This document shows, piece by piece, positions 1-7,447 of a DNA stretch of 28,299 nucleotides. The stretch is from assembly GCA_001873515.1 (NCBI GenBank), contig MNZH01000004.1:1-28299 (forward strand). The letters run 5' to 3'. A program made the translations under genes and the position numbers. The DNA is from Parcubacteria group bacterium CG2_30_45_37. GTDB taxonomy: Bacteria > Patescibacteriota > Patescibacteriia > Patescibacteriales > GWC2-42-12. The first letter of the stretch is position 1; each line of letters starts with the position of its first letter. The notes below the pieces were generated by a model. It searched no databases. It was given only the letters and a program-made list of their open reading frames with translations, and had not been told where the DNA came from.

Positions 1-68
1 ATGGCTCGGGTAGCAACGGTCTTATGACGGTTGGCGGAAATTGCGCCACGAAATAAAAATCAATTTCG

Positions 69-2294
69 TTATTTTATATACCCGCAATCCTTATTGGAGC
101 ATTTAACTTCGCCCTTTTTAGCGTCTTCGATTAATAAAGCGTCGCAGTCCGGGCATTTTTCCCCGGTGGGTTTGCCCCAGAAAGCGGTTTTACAATCCGG
201 GTATTGGTTGCAGGCGTAAAAGATGCCGCGGCGGCTGCGCTTTTGCACGACCTCGCCTTTGCCGCAAACCGGGCATTTGATGCCGGTACCATTACTCGCG
301 CCATTAATATTTTTTAAATTTTTGCATTTAGGATAGCCGGTGCAGGCGAGAAACGGTCCAAATTTACCGACTTTAATCGCCATGGCCGAGCCGCATTTTT
401 CGCAAACTTCGGCTTTGTATTTTTCTTTGAGTCCGGTAATTTCTTCGGAGTCGGCCTGGCCGTTTTTGTCCCGGTTCGTCCCGGTCATTGATTTTATGTT
501 TTTACAGTCAGGGAAAGCGCTACAAGCCAAGAATTTCCCGTAGCGGCCGGTTTTAACCACCATGGCGGCGCCGCATTTGTCGCAAACTTCGGTTGATTTT
601 TCTTCTGGCATAATGTCTTTTTTATTAATTACTTCGTATTTATTTTCCAAATTAGCGTGAAACGGCTCATAAAATTCTCTAATAATCGGCTGCCACTTAA
701 CCTCGCCGTCGGCGATTGAATCCAGGTCGTTTTCTAATTTGGCCGTAAACTGGAAATCCACTATTTTAGGGAAGTGCTCAATTAATAAGTCAATAACCAC
801 AAAAGCAATCTCGGTCGGAGCCAGGCGTTTATTTTCGTCGCGCTGGACGTAGTTTCTAACGATTATAGTGTTAATAGTCGGAGCGTAGGTAGAAGGCCGG
901 CCGATGCCGTATTTTTCCAGCTCTTTAACTAAGCCGGCGTCCGAATATCGGGCCGGCGGCTTGGTAAAATGCTGTTCCGGTTTTAATTCTTTAAGTTCAA
1001 GCTTTTCTTTTATTTTTAATTCCGGTAAATCAATCTCCTGGCTTTTTTCCGGGTAGATTTTAAGGTAGCCATCAAATTTTAAAATTTGGCCGTTGGCGCG
1101 GAATTGGTATGAGGTGCCTGCCGCGTCAACATCAACGATCGTGACGTCAACGATAGCTTCCGGCATTTGGCTGGCCAAGGCTCTTTGCCAGATTAATTTA
1201 TATAATTTATTCTGGCTAGGGTTTAAACTGCTGGCCGCTGATTCCGGCGCGCGCGCGGCTTCGGCTGGCCGGATGGCTTCGTGCGCTTCCTGCGCGCCTT
1301 TGGCTTTAGTTTTAAAGCGGCGCGGCGTTTTAAGCGCGTAGTCGGCGTCTAAATTAGCGGTTAAATATTCGGCTGCCTCGCCTAAGAATTTATCCGCTAA
1401 ATTAAGCGAATCGGTCCGCATGTAAGTAATAAAGCCCATTTCATAAAGCTGCTGCGCTACCACCATGGTTTGTTTGGCCGAGTAGCCGAGCCAGCGGTTG
1501 GCGGTCTGTTGCAGGCTGGAAGTAGTGAAGGGTTTGGGCGGCTGCTTTTTAGTCTGCTTTTTTTCCAATCCGGCGACCGCGTACTCGGCGCCGTTCAACG
1601 CGGAAAGGATTTTTTCCGCCTGCTCCTTATTTTTAATCTCCAGCTTGTCAATAGTTTTACCGCCGATTTTATTTAAGCGGGCGGCGAAAGGCTGTTTTCT
1701 TTCAGCCGCGAGCCGGGCGGTTACGCTCCAGTATTCTTCTACTTTGAAATTTTTTATCTCCCGCTCCCGTTCCACGATTAAGCGCACGGCCACGGACTGG
1801 ACCCGGCCGGCCGACAGTCCTTTCGCCACTTTTTTCCACAAGAAAGGCGACAGCTCGTAGCCGACCAGGCGATCCAGGATTCTTCTGGCCTGCTGGGCGT
1901 CAACCAGTCTCATATCTATTCTTCGGGGACGCTCCAGGGCCGCTAAAATCGCCTGCTTGGTTATCTCGTGAAAAACAATCCGCTCGGCCCGTTCCCGATT
2001 AATTTTTAGGGCCTCAGCCAGATGCCAGGCGATGGCTTCTCCTTCGCGGTCCTCGTCAGTGGCCAGCACGACAATTTCTGATTTTTTAGCCAAAGCCTGA
2101 AGCTTTTTCAGATTTTTTTTAGCTTTGGGCGGCACCACGTAAGTAGGCTCAAAGCCATGCTCAATATCAATGCCCATCTGACTCACGGGCAAATCGCGCA
2201 CGTGGCCGAAAGATGATTCTATCTTAAAATCAGAACCTAAAAATCTAGCGATGGTTTTAGCTTTGGTGGGGGATTCAACGATGACTAGTTTCAT
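69..2294 (-). CDS. topA: DNA topoisomerase I (type IA)
   Basis: Type IA topoisomerase, about 741 aa, which relaxes negative supercoils through a transient 5'-phosphotyrosine break. The N-terminus MKLVIVESPTKAKT is the Toprim start and ATDEDREGEAIAWH is the acidic metal-binding motif. The catalytic tyrosine is in GFITYMRTDS (about Tyr291, codon 1422-1424). The C-terminus carries three full zinc ribbons (CDKC/CKN, CEKC/CKN, CPVC/CKT) and a final CPDC...CSNKDC ribbon. I chose the start at 2294 because family members begin at MKLV; an ATG at 2318 would add eight unconserved residues and overlap dprA. It lies 7 nt downstream of dprA and is probably cotranscribed with it. No clear Shine-Dalgarno is visible; seven Ts precede the ATG. 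The family call is essentially certain; the start is likely. Confidence 0.97.
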   Translation of the reverse strand: MKLVIVESPTKAKTIARFLGSDFKIESSFGHVRDLPVSQMGIDIEHGFEPTYVVPPKAKKNLKKLQALAKKSEIVVLATDEDREGEAIAWHLAEALKINRERAERIVFHEITKQAILAALERPRRIDMRLVDAQQARRILDRLVGYELSPFLWKKVAKGLSAGRVQSVAVRLIVEREREIKNFKVEEYWSVTARLAAERKQPFAARLNKIGGKTIDKLEIKNKEQAEKILSALNGAEYAVAGLEKKQTKKQPPKPFTTSSLQQTANRWLGYSAKQTMVVAQQLYEMGFITYMRTDSLNLADKFLGEAAEYLTANLDADYALKTPRRFKTKAKGAQEAHEAIRPAEAARAPESAASSLNPSQNKLYKLIWQRALASQMPEAIVDVTIVDVDAAGTSYQFRANGQILKFDGYLKIYPEKSQEIDLPELKIKEKLELKELKPEQHFTKPPARYSDAGLVKELEKYGIGRPSTYAPTINTIIVRNYVQRDENKRLAPTEIAFVVIDLLIEHFPKIVDFQFTAKLENDLDSIADGEVKWQPIIREFYEPFHANLENKYEVINKKDIMPEEKSTEVCDKCGAAMVVKTGRYGKFLACSAFPDCKNIKSMTGTNRDKNGQADSEEITGLKEKYKAEVCEKCGSAMAIKVGKFGPFLACTGYPKCKNLKNINGASNGTGIKCPVCGKGEVVQKRSRRGIFYACNQYPDCKTAFWGKPTGEKCPDCDALLIEDAKKGEVKCSNKDCGYIK

Positions 2295-2301
2295 AAAAAA
2301 A

Positions 2302-3393
2302 TTATCTGGCCAGCACATAATTCATGCCGCCAAGATTTTTGACGATTCCTTTCATTTCCATAAGGGTAAGTGTACTATTTATAATCGAGGTGTCAAGTTT
2401 TGTCAAATTAACGAGCTCGTCAACATGCACCGGCTCGTAAGACAATTGTTTAAAAATTAATTCTTCTTCCGGCGATTCCGGAATAATCTTTTTATTTTCA
2501 ATGTAGTTGGCCGCGTCCATTAAATTAAGGTTTTCAATAATGTCTTGGGCGCGGGTAACCGGCTTTGCGCCCATTTTTATCAAGCGGTTGGCGCCCTCGG
2601 AAACCGGGGAGTAAATACTGCCGGGCACGGCGAAAACTTCGCGGTTTTGCTCTAAGGCATGCATAGCTGTAATGAGCGCGCCTGATTTTTCACCGGCCTC
2701 AATTACCAAAGTGGCGCTGGACAGGCCGGAAATCAGCCGATTTCTTTGGGGAAAGTGGTGTTTTAGGGGCAGAGTGCCAATCGGATATTCAGACATAACT
2801 AATCCGTCCGAGTTAATAATTTTGTCCGCCAGATAGCGGTTCTGCGCCGGATAAATATTTTGCCGATCCAGGCCAGAACCCAAAACCGCGATAGCCTTGC
2901 CGCCGGCTTCCAGCGCGATCGAGTGCGCCAAAGCGTCTATACCTAAAGCCAGACCGCTTACAATGGTTAAATTATTAAACGCCAACTCACGGACAAGTTT
3001 TTCCGTTACCTGCCGGCCGTAAGAGCTGAATTTTCTGGTGCCCACTACTGCCAGGAGAAAGCCGCTAAAAGCCTCAATTTGCCCCTGATAGTATAAGATA
3101 AAAGGCGGAGCGTAAATTTGTTTTAAGAGTTTAGGATAAGCCGGATCGTCAATGGTTAAGACTTTGATTTTTTCCCTGGCCAAATCTTCAATTAATTTAT
3201 CCGGCTCAATTTGCCGTCTAAAAATTATAAATTCCTCGGCGGTTTTTTCATCAAGGCCGGCCGCCAGCATTTCTTTGGCCGTGGCGCTAAAAGCGCTGGC
3301 CATATCGGGGAAATAGTTTTTTAGCCTTTTAAATTTAACCGGGCCGAATTTATAAAACTGGCTAAAAGCCAGCCAGTATTTTAGGTCGTCCAT
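2302..3393 (-). CDS. dprA: DNA-processing protein DprA
   Basis: A 363-aa DprA/Smf protein. In the family it binds incoming single-stranded DNA and loads RecA during natural transformation. The Rossmann-like core is clear: GTRKFSSYGR, IVSGLALGIDALAH, AVLGSGLD, then the family signature FPQRNRLISGLS, VIEAGEKSGALITA and VPGSI. The N-terminal ~80 residues resemble the helical/SAM-like region, and the last ~60 residues (from SYEPVHVDELVNL) match the winged-helix DprA C-terminal domain. It is first in a dprA-topA unit. An upstream minus-strand promoter is not obvious; TTGTCG and TAATTT about 18 nt apart lie upstream but match weakly. The gene is divergent from the RNA locus at 3449-3813. Uptake and recombination of DNA is a common trait of reduced CPR genomes; competence here is an inference. 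Confidence 0.96.
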   Translation of the reverse strand: MDDLKYWLAFSQFYKFGPVKFKRLKNYFPDMASAFSATAKEMLAAGLDEKTAEEFIIFRRQIEPDKLIEDLAREKIKVLTIDDPAYPKLLKQIYAPPFILYYQGQIEAFSGFLLAVVGTRKFSSYGRQVTEKLVRELAFNNLTIVSGLALGIDALAHSIALEAGGKAIAVLGSGLDRQNIYPAQNRYLADKIINSDGLVMSEYPIGTLPLKHHFPQRNRLISGLSSATLVIEAGEKSGALITAMHALEQNREVFAVPGSIYSPVSEGANRLIKMGAKPVTRAQDIIENLNLMDAANYIENKKIIPESPEEELIFKQLSYEPVHVDELVNLTKLDTSIINSTLTLMEMKGIVKNLGGMNYVLAR

Positions 3394-3448
3394 AATTAAT
3401 CATTTAAAATTAGCTATTTTAAATAATATCCGACAAGGCGCATTGGCC

Positions 3449-3477
3449 TTGACAGAGAAAAAATAATATGATAATAT
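3449..3477 (+). promoter_or_regulatory. Sigma70-type promoter of structured RNA 1
   Basis: TTGACA at 3449-3454, a 17-nt spacer, and TAATAT at 3472-3477. This is a perfect -35 and a 5/6 -10 at ideal spacing, among the strongest promoters in the window. No plus-strand CDS follows until 7486, so it most likely drives the structured RNA that begins near 3484. Confidence 0.8.
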
Positions 3478-3483
3478 ATTATA

Positions 3484-3617
3484 TTAAATTTAGTAGTCAT
3501 CGTAGCGTTCAGGCTGTTACTTGCTTAAGGGCATAATTTATTAGATAGTTTTCCTCCTTGACTATTTATGAATCATGAATTCCTTCTAAGCAAGTAGCAT
3601 CTTGGACGCTATTTTTT
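3484..3617 (+). ncRNA. Candidate structured RNA 1 (rod-like, CCUCC apical loop)
   Basis: No coding potential is evident. Arms 3503-3527 and 3587-3611 pair over 25 positions with one mismatch and three G-U wobbles; all wobbles are G-U only if the plus strand is transcribed. The rod ends in a 7-bp helix (3543-3549 with 3561-3567) closing an 11-nt loop, UUUCCUCCUUG, which matches the anti-Shine-Dalgarno core of 16S rRNA. Six Us (3612-3617) follow the outer stem, so the stem may also act as terminator. It sits 7 nt downstream of a near-consensus promoter. I do not recognise it as tmRNA, RNase P, SRP or 6S RNA. It could also be the 5' half of one ~330-nt RNA ending at 3813. Confidence 0.65.
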
Positions 3618-3644
3618 GACAATTGTTGTTTTTAATAATAACAT
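3616..3644 (+). promoter_or_regulatory. Promoter of structured RNA 2
   Basis: TTGACA at 3616-3621, a 17-nt spacer and TAACAT at 3639-3644 (4/6, keeping the key A and final T). It overlaps the U-tract ending RNA 1, so the two RNA units abut. The predicted start is near 3651. Confidence 0.55.
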
Positions 3645-3650
3645 ATTTTA

Positions 3651-3813
3651 TACAGACCTGATAGTATTCGCGATTCTGCCTAGGAGTGATGAAGGTTAAA
3701 CCTCCCTCCTGGTTTGGCCGGAGTCTTAAATTGGAATTATTTCCGCGCTTCTAGGTGGAATTGCGGATATTATCTTATAAAAAAGAGAGTTGGCTCAAGC
3801 CAACTCTCTTTTT
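3651..3813 (+). ncRNA. Candidate structured RNA 2 (29-bp G-U-rich stem)
   Basis: Arms 3660-3688 and 3746-3774 pair over 29 consecutive positions: 22 Watson-Crick and 7 G-U. All seven non-Watson-Crick positions are wobbles in plus-strand RNA and would be A-C mismatches on the other strand. That argues for selection on plus-strand RNA folding. The enclosed 57 nt include a small hairpin (3698-3702 with 3711-3715) that exposes the all-pyrimidine loop UCCCUCCU. A strong terminator closes the unit at 3780-3813. The estimated length is ~163 nt. I do not recognise the family. The architecture parallels RNA 1 (long rod, C-rich loop), suggesting a related pair. Confidence 0.65.
3780..3813. terminator. 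Bidirectional intrinsic terminator (RNA 2 / pth)
   Basis: GAGAGTTGGC (3785-3794), loop TCAA, GCCAACTCTC (3799-3808), flanked by A-tract and T-tract (3780-3784 / 3809-3813), giving about 15 bp and a U-run on both strands. It ends RNA 2 on plus and pth on minus. The pth stop codon lies in the loop. Confidence 0.9.
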
Positions 3814-4301
3814 ATTTGAGTAATTAATTTTTTAATTGCTTTCAGTTCGCTGACGCCAAATTTTTGCAAAACAAATTTGTCAGCCGGAATTTTTTCTAAA
3901 GTCGGGGTTTTAATGCCGATTCTCAAGCGCTTAAAATTTTTGGTATTAAGCCGGTCGATGATGGACTGGACGCCCTTATGGCCGGCGCTTCTGGAAGCAA
4001 CCGAAAATTTATACTTGCCCAAAGGAATATCCAGGTCATCGTGAATGACGGTCAAATTTTCCGGTTGTAATTTATAGTACGCCAGCGCGGCCGCGATCGC
4101 CTGACCGGAGTCGTTCATGAAAGTTTGCGGTTTCAGTAAGATAAAATCAGCGTTTTTGGCGACCGCGGCTTTAAATTTTTTACTATTTGCCCACTTCAGA
4201 CCAAATTCTTCGGCCAAAGCGTCAAGGGCCATAAAGCCGACATTATGGCGAGTGGTTTCATGTTGTTGCCCAGGGTTCCCTAGGCCGGCGATGATAGGCA
4301 T
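3795..4301 (-). CDS. pth: Peptidyl-tRNA hydrolase
   Basis: Pth cleaves the ester bond of peptidyl-tRNA released from stalled ribosomes. The 168-aa protein carries the family landmarks in order: GLGNPGQQHETTRHNVGF (with the catalytic His of HNVGF), LLKPQTFMNDSGQA, VIHDDLDIPLGKYK and SAGHKGVQSI. It is a little shorter than the ~190-aa E. coli enzyme, mostly at the C-terminus, which ends LKAIKKLITQIKREL. Only 1 nt separates its start from the der stop, so the two are almost certainly cotranscribed and probably translationally coupled. The stop codon sits in the loop of a bidirectional terminator, so the last codons double as terminator stem. Confidence 0.97.
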   Translation of the reverse strand: MPIIAGLGNPGQQHETTRHNVGFMALDALAEEFGLKWANSKKFKAAVAKNADFILLKPQTFMNDSGQAIAAALAYYKLQPENLTVIHDDLDIPLGKYKFSVASRSAGHKGVQSIIDRLNTKNFKRLRIGIKTPTLEKIPADKFVLQKFGVSELKAIKKLITQIKRELA

Positions 4302-4302
4302 A

Positions 4303-5733
4303 TTAGTTTCGGCGCAGTCCAGGCACGTTTTTATTTTTGGCTATTTTAATGGTAAGCGGCGTGCCCAGAAAGCCGTAAGTTTCACGCAGGCGGTTTTCCA
4401 GAAAGCGGACATAGGAGAAGTGCAAGTCTTCTTTAACGCCGATTTTAAGTTCGAAAATCGGCGGATTGTCGCCGACTTGAGTGAATTCGCGCAGGCGCGG
4501 ATGCCTAACGCCCCGACCTTTGGCCGGGCGGTGAATTTTAACCACGCGGGCCAGGAAATGCGCCAGTTGCGAATCGCTTAACTCTAGCTTTCTTTGTTCG
4601 CCAATTTGTAAAATTAAATCAAAGATTTTTTTTACTTTCTCTCCGGTTTCAGCGGAGATGAATTGGATGGGCGCGAATTTAGCGAAGGGCAGCTTGCCGT
4701 AAATGTAGTCGGCGTATTTTTTAGTGTCGCGCTTGGCGATTTTATCCCATTTGTTGGCGATAAAGATAAAGCTTTTTTTGGCGTTGACGATTTCTTCAAC
4801 CAGCTTGGCGTCTTGATGGGTGAGCGGCTGGCTGATGTCCATAACTAATAAGGCCAGGTCGCTTTTCCCCAGAGCGGCTAATGATTTGGCAATGCCGAAT
4901 TTTTCCAAACCTTTAGTTTTGGCGCCGCGCCGGGAAATACCGGCCGTATCAATCAGTTTGATGGGCTGGTCCTGATAAGTTATGTCCGTATGTTGGGGTT
5001 CGCGGGTGGTATGCGGAATTGGGCTCGTGATTACCCGCTTATAACCTAAAAGCGAATTTAACAGGCTGGATTTGCCCACGTTGGGCTGGCCGATGATGGC
5101 AACTCGCAACTCGCAGCTCGCAGCTCGCAACTCTTTTTTATCCTCGTCTTTTTTTTGAGTTGCGAGTTGCGAGTTGCGAGTTATGAGTTTTTTGACGATA
5201 ACATCCAATAAATCGCCGGTGCCAGAGCCATTGGCCGCGGAAACCGGCTGGGGGTCGCCGAAGGATAATTTATAGAACTCGGACAAGTTCAAGCGGTCTT
5301 TGGGCGAGTCAACCTTGTTAACCGCTAAAATAATTTTTTTTGGATTAACGCTTTTTTTGATTAAGAGCGCCATTTGCCGGTCAGCCGGCAGCAAGCCGGT
5401 CTTATTGTCCGCTAAAAATATAACCAAGTCAGCCGCTTTTAAATATTTTTTAGCCTGCGCCTGCACTTTATCAGTAATGTCGCTTTCGGCTTCAGCCTGG
5501 CCGAGCAGATGTTTTAAGTCAATAATGCCGCCGGTGTCCACCAATTCAAATTCTCGGCCAAGCCAAACCACCCGGCCAAAATTGCTGTCGCGGGTCGTGC
5601 CGGCGATGTCGGATACCAAGGCCTGGCGTTTTTCCACTAAGCAATTAAACAACGTTGATTTGCCCACGTTGGTCCGACCGAAAATAACGACGAGGGGGAG
5701 GAGGGTATTTTCTTTTTCTTTTGTGTCTGTCAT
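4303..5733 (-). CDS. der: Ribosome biogenesis GTPase Der (EngA)
   Basis: A 476-aa tandem-GTPase of 50S subunit assembly. The first G domain has GRTNVGKST (P-loop), DTGGI and NKVD; the second has GQPNVGKSS, DTAGI and NKWD. The last ~110 residues form the KH-like domain (RPAKGRGVRHPRLREF...). The inter-domain linker at 5101-5189 is unusual: it is encoded by two inverted arrays of a 7-bp repeat and yields NSQLATQKKDEDKKELRAAS-type sequence, low-complexity and unlike conserved Der. The frame stays open, so the protein is probably functional. The start ATG at 5733 precedes MTDTKEKENTLLPLVVIFGR. A palindromic repeat element lies only 11 nt upstream, so any der promoter must lie within or beyond it. 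Confidence 0.97.
   Translation of the reverse strand: MTDTKEKENTLLPLVVIFGRTNVGKSTLFNCLVEKRQALVSDIAGTTRDSNFGRVVWLGREFELVDTGGIIDLKHLLGQAEAESDITDKVQAQAKKYLKAADLVIFLADNKTGLLPADRQMALLIKKSVNPKKIILAVNKVDSPKDRLNLSEFYKLSFGDPQPVSAANGSGTGDLLDVIVKKLITRNSQLATQKKDEDKKELRAASCELRVAIIGQPNVGKSSLLNSLLGYKRVITSPIPHTTREPQHTDITYQDQPIKLIDTAGISRRGAKTKGLEKFGIAKSLAALGKSDLALLVMDISQPLTHQDAKLVEEIVNAKKSFIFIANKWDKIAKRDTKKYADYIYGKLPFAKFAPIQFISAETGEKVKKIFDLILQIGEQRKLELSDSQLAHFLARVVKIHRPAKGRGVRHPRLREFTQVGDNPPIFELKIGVKEDLHFSYVRFLENRLRETYGFLGTPLTIKIAKNKNVPGLRRN
5101..5189. repeat. Inverted pair of heptamer arrays inside der
   Basis: On plus, 5101-5133 holds AACTCGC x2, AGCTCGC x2 and a partial unit. Positions 5157-5189 hold GAGTTGC x3, GAGTTAT and GAGTT. 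The period is exactly 7 bp and the second array is the inverse complement of the first, with 23 nt of T-rich spacer between. The pair is translated as the linker between the two Der G domains. Confidence 0.9.
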
Positions 5734-5744
5734 AAAAAATTATT

Positions 5745-5889
5745 TGTCATTGCGAGCGACCGAAGGGAGCGCGGCAATCTCACGTACTATTTGTTAAATT
5801 AATAGATTGTTCTAACTAAAAAAGGTTTATTCCGTTAAACTGTTTGTGAGATTGCTTCGTCGCCCGAGTACGGGTTCCTCGCAATGACA
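5745..5889. repeat. TGTCATTGCGAG palindromic element, copy 1
   Basis: It begins TGTCATTGCGAG and ends CTCGCAATGACA as terminal inverted repeats, with an inner pair GCAATCTCAC (5774-5783) / GTGAGATTGC (5846-5855) and an AT-rich centre. It fills the gap between the LCP gene stop (5892) and the der start. A second copy lies at 25101-25193. It resembles the REP/MITE-like palindromes scattered through many bacterial genomes; it encodes nothing. Confidence 0.85.
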
Positions 5890-5891
5890 GC

Positions 5892-7340
5892 TTATTGCGC
5901 CGGATTGGCCGCTCCGGAATGGGTGGCGTCCGCGTCTTCGCCTAACAGCAGAATAAAGTCAGGTTGAGCCGGATTTTGTTCTTTGGCCAACTCTTTGGCC
6001 ATTTCCTCCATCAGCCACTCAGGCAGGCCCAGGGCGACGTTGGCGCCGGTTTTATTTTTTAAAACCTCCAGCGCCTGGATTTTGGCGCCATAGGTTAAAT
6101 CATAGATAACGGATTTTTGAAAATTTTTCTGGCTGAAGTTGCCCACGCGGATGATGTCAAAGCCGTATTTTTCCAAATCCAGGGCCGCCCGGCTGGCCAG
6201 GCCGTTAATCCAGGTGCCGTTCCTGACTTCAACCGAAGCTTTCTGGCTTATTACCGCCCGCTTGTCCGAGCTCGGCGCCTGCTCAAAAATGTTATTAACC
6301 AGATATTGGATTTCAGAAAAGTTGCCACTGCGGGGGGCTAGCAGGTAGGCGCCGTCCAGACCGGTCAAATTAACTAACAGGCCGCTTGGGTTATTATCTA
6401 GCACGCGATTAATGATATTTTGGCTGCTTAAGTCTTTAACCATACCCCAAAGCTTAACGATTTCCCAAATTTTAAAATTGGTCTGGTAATTGTCGCTGAT
6501 GTCGCCGATGATTTTAGAAATCAGGCCGGGCCGGAACAACAGGTTAGTGGACAAGAGTTTTTCTTTAACCGCCTCCAAAACTTTTTGCTGCCGCTTGCTA
6601 CGGGCGAAATCCGAGCCTTCTGTGCCCAGAGCGTGCCGCGAGCGAACGTATTTCAGGGCCAGTTGGCCGCTCATCACCTGTTCGCCTTTGTCTAGGTGCA
6701 AATGCTCCCAACGTTCATCCCAGGGAGCGTCTTCCGAACCCAGAATCGGATATTGATAATCGTCCAAAGTATTTTCCACGTTGATTTCAATGCCGCCCAA
6801 GTCGTCAATTATTTTGGTAAAGCCGGTAAAATCAACGGTCAGGTAATAATCAATCGGGATTTCCAAAATATCGCTCACCGCCTGACTGACAGATAAGCCG
6901 CCTGAACCAGGAGTTTTGGCTTCAGCATAAGCGTTGATGCTATTGATTCTCTGCCAGCTCAGGTTTTCAATCGGCACGGACAAGTCGCGGGGAACGGAGA
7001 CCAGCGCGGCCTTTTTTTCTTCGGGCAGAAGGCTCACCAGCATAATGGTGTCGGTCAAATAAGCGCCGTCATGGCCTCGGCCGCCGATGCCCAAAAGCAG
7101 AAGATTGATCCGGCCGCGGTCCTCGCCCTTTAATTCGGCGTCCGCGCTTTCCACCAGATGTTTAAGCTGGCTCAAAAAGGGCAGGCGGTCGTACCAAGCG
7201 GTTGGCTCACCGGTTGGTTTATTGCCCATGGAAAAAATGCCATAAACAATAATTAGAAACATAAAAACATAAGCCAGCGCCCTAACCGGTTTGGTCTTGG
7301 GCGGTTTTGGCTGGGAATTTAACAAATTAATATTATCCAT
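5892..7340 (-). CDS. LytR-CpsA-Psr family protein with LytR_C domain
   Basis: A 482-aa membrane-anchored LCP protein. The family transfers undecaprenyl-phosphate-linked glycopolymers to peptidoglycan or other surface acceptors. A single N-terminal membrane segment (about residues 20-40, RALAYVFMFLIIVYGIF) is followed by an extracytoplasmic LCP domain with INLLLLGIGGRG, DTIMLVSLLPEEKKAALVS, the basic VPRDL motif, RINSINAYAE and the YVRSRHALGTEGSDFARSKR signature. The last ~120 residues (VEVRNGTWINGLASRAA...) match the LytR_C domain, which often accompanies LCP. The acceptor is unknown here. Upstream, a TTGACA on the minus strand overlaps the -35 of lepB, so the two genes may share a divergent promoter region, although no good minus-strand -10 is visible. 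Confidence 0.93.
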   Translation of the reverse strand: MDNINLLNSQPKPPKTKPVRALAYVFMFLIIVYGIFSMGNKPTGEPTAWYDRLPFLSQLKHLVESADAELKGEDRGRINLLLLGIGGRGHDGAYLTDTIMLVSLLPEEKKAALVSVPRDLSVPIENLSWQRINSINAYAEAKTPGSGGLSVSQAVSDILEIPIDYYLTVDFTGFTKIIDDLGGIEINVENTLDDYQYPILGSEDAPWDERWEHLHLDKGEQVMSGQLALKYVRSRHALGTEGSDFARSKRQQKVLEAVKEKLLSTNLLFRPGLISKIIGDISDNYQTNFKIWEIVKLWGMVKDLSSQNIINRVLDNNPSGLLVNLTGLDGAYLLAPRSGNFSEIQYLVNNIFEQAPSSDKRAVISQKASVEVRNGTWINGLASRAALDLEKYGFDIIRVGNFSQKNFQKSVIYDLTYGAKIQALEVLKNKTGANVALGLPEWLMEEMAKELAKEQNPAQPDFILLLGEDADATHSGAANPAQ

Positions 7341-7381
7341 ATTTATAATCTACAACTTATTTTTGAATAAGTCTAATTTCA

Positions 7382-7404
7382 ATCCCCTTTGTCAAGGGAG
7401 GAGA
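7382..7404. repeat. CCCCTTTGTCAAGGG repeat, copy 1
   Basis: Imperfect palindrome CCCCTTTGTCAAGGGAGG in the gap between the divergent LCP and lepB genes. Similar units occur at 16013-16030 and 16640-16657. Its central TTGTCA/TTGACA serves as a -35-like hexamer for lepB. Confidence 0.6.
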
Positions 7405-7416
7405 TTATGTTATAAT
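7389..7416 (+). promoter_or_regulatory. Promoter of lepB operon
   Basis: TTGTCA (7389-7394), a 16-nt spacer and a perfect TATAAT (7411-7416). The start is predicted near 7423, giving a ~60-nt leader before lepB. The -35 lies in a short palindromic repeat. Confidence 0.65.
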
Positions 7417-7447
7417 AGTTTATGGACAAAATCTTAATTATATATCA

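Noticed and set aside
48..69. Hairpin ACGAAAT...ATTTCGT as topA terminator
   Set aside because: The stem is 7 bp and AT-rich, with no U-run on the minus strand. The 1-68 stretch holds nothing else I can support.
2295..2318. Longer topA start (MCWPDNFF...)
   Set aside because: The eight extra residues are unlike any topoisomerase start and overlap dprA; the family begins at MKLVIVESPTKAKT.
3484..3813. tmRNA, RNase P RNA, SRP or 6S RNA in the dprA-pth gap
   Set aside because: No tRNA-like acceptor ending CCA, no RNase P core motifs, no GGAAGGAAG-like SRP tetraloop region, and no central bubble of the 6S type.
4117..4581. 154-aa plus-strand ORF
   Set aside because: It is antisense to der/pth, both strongly conserved; its sequence has no recognisable domain.
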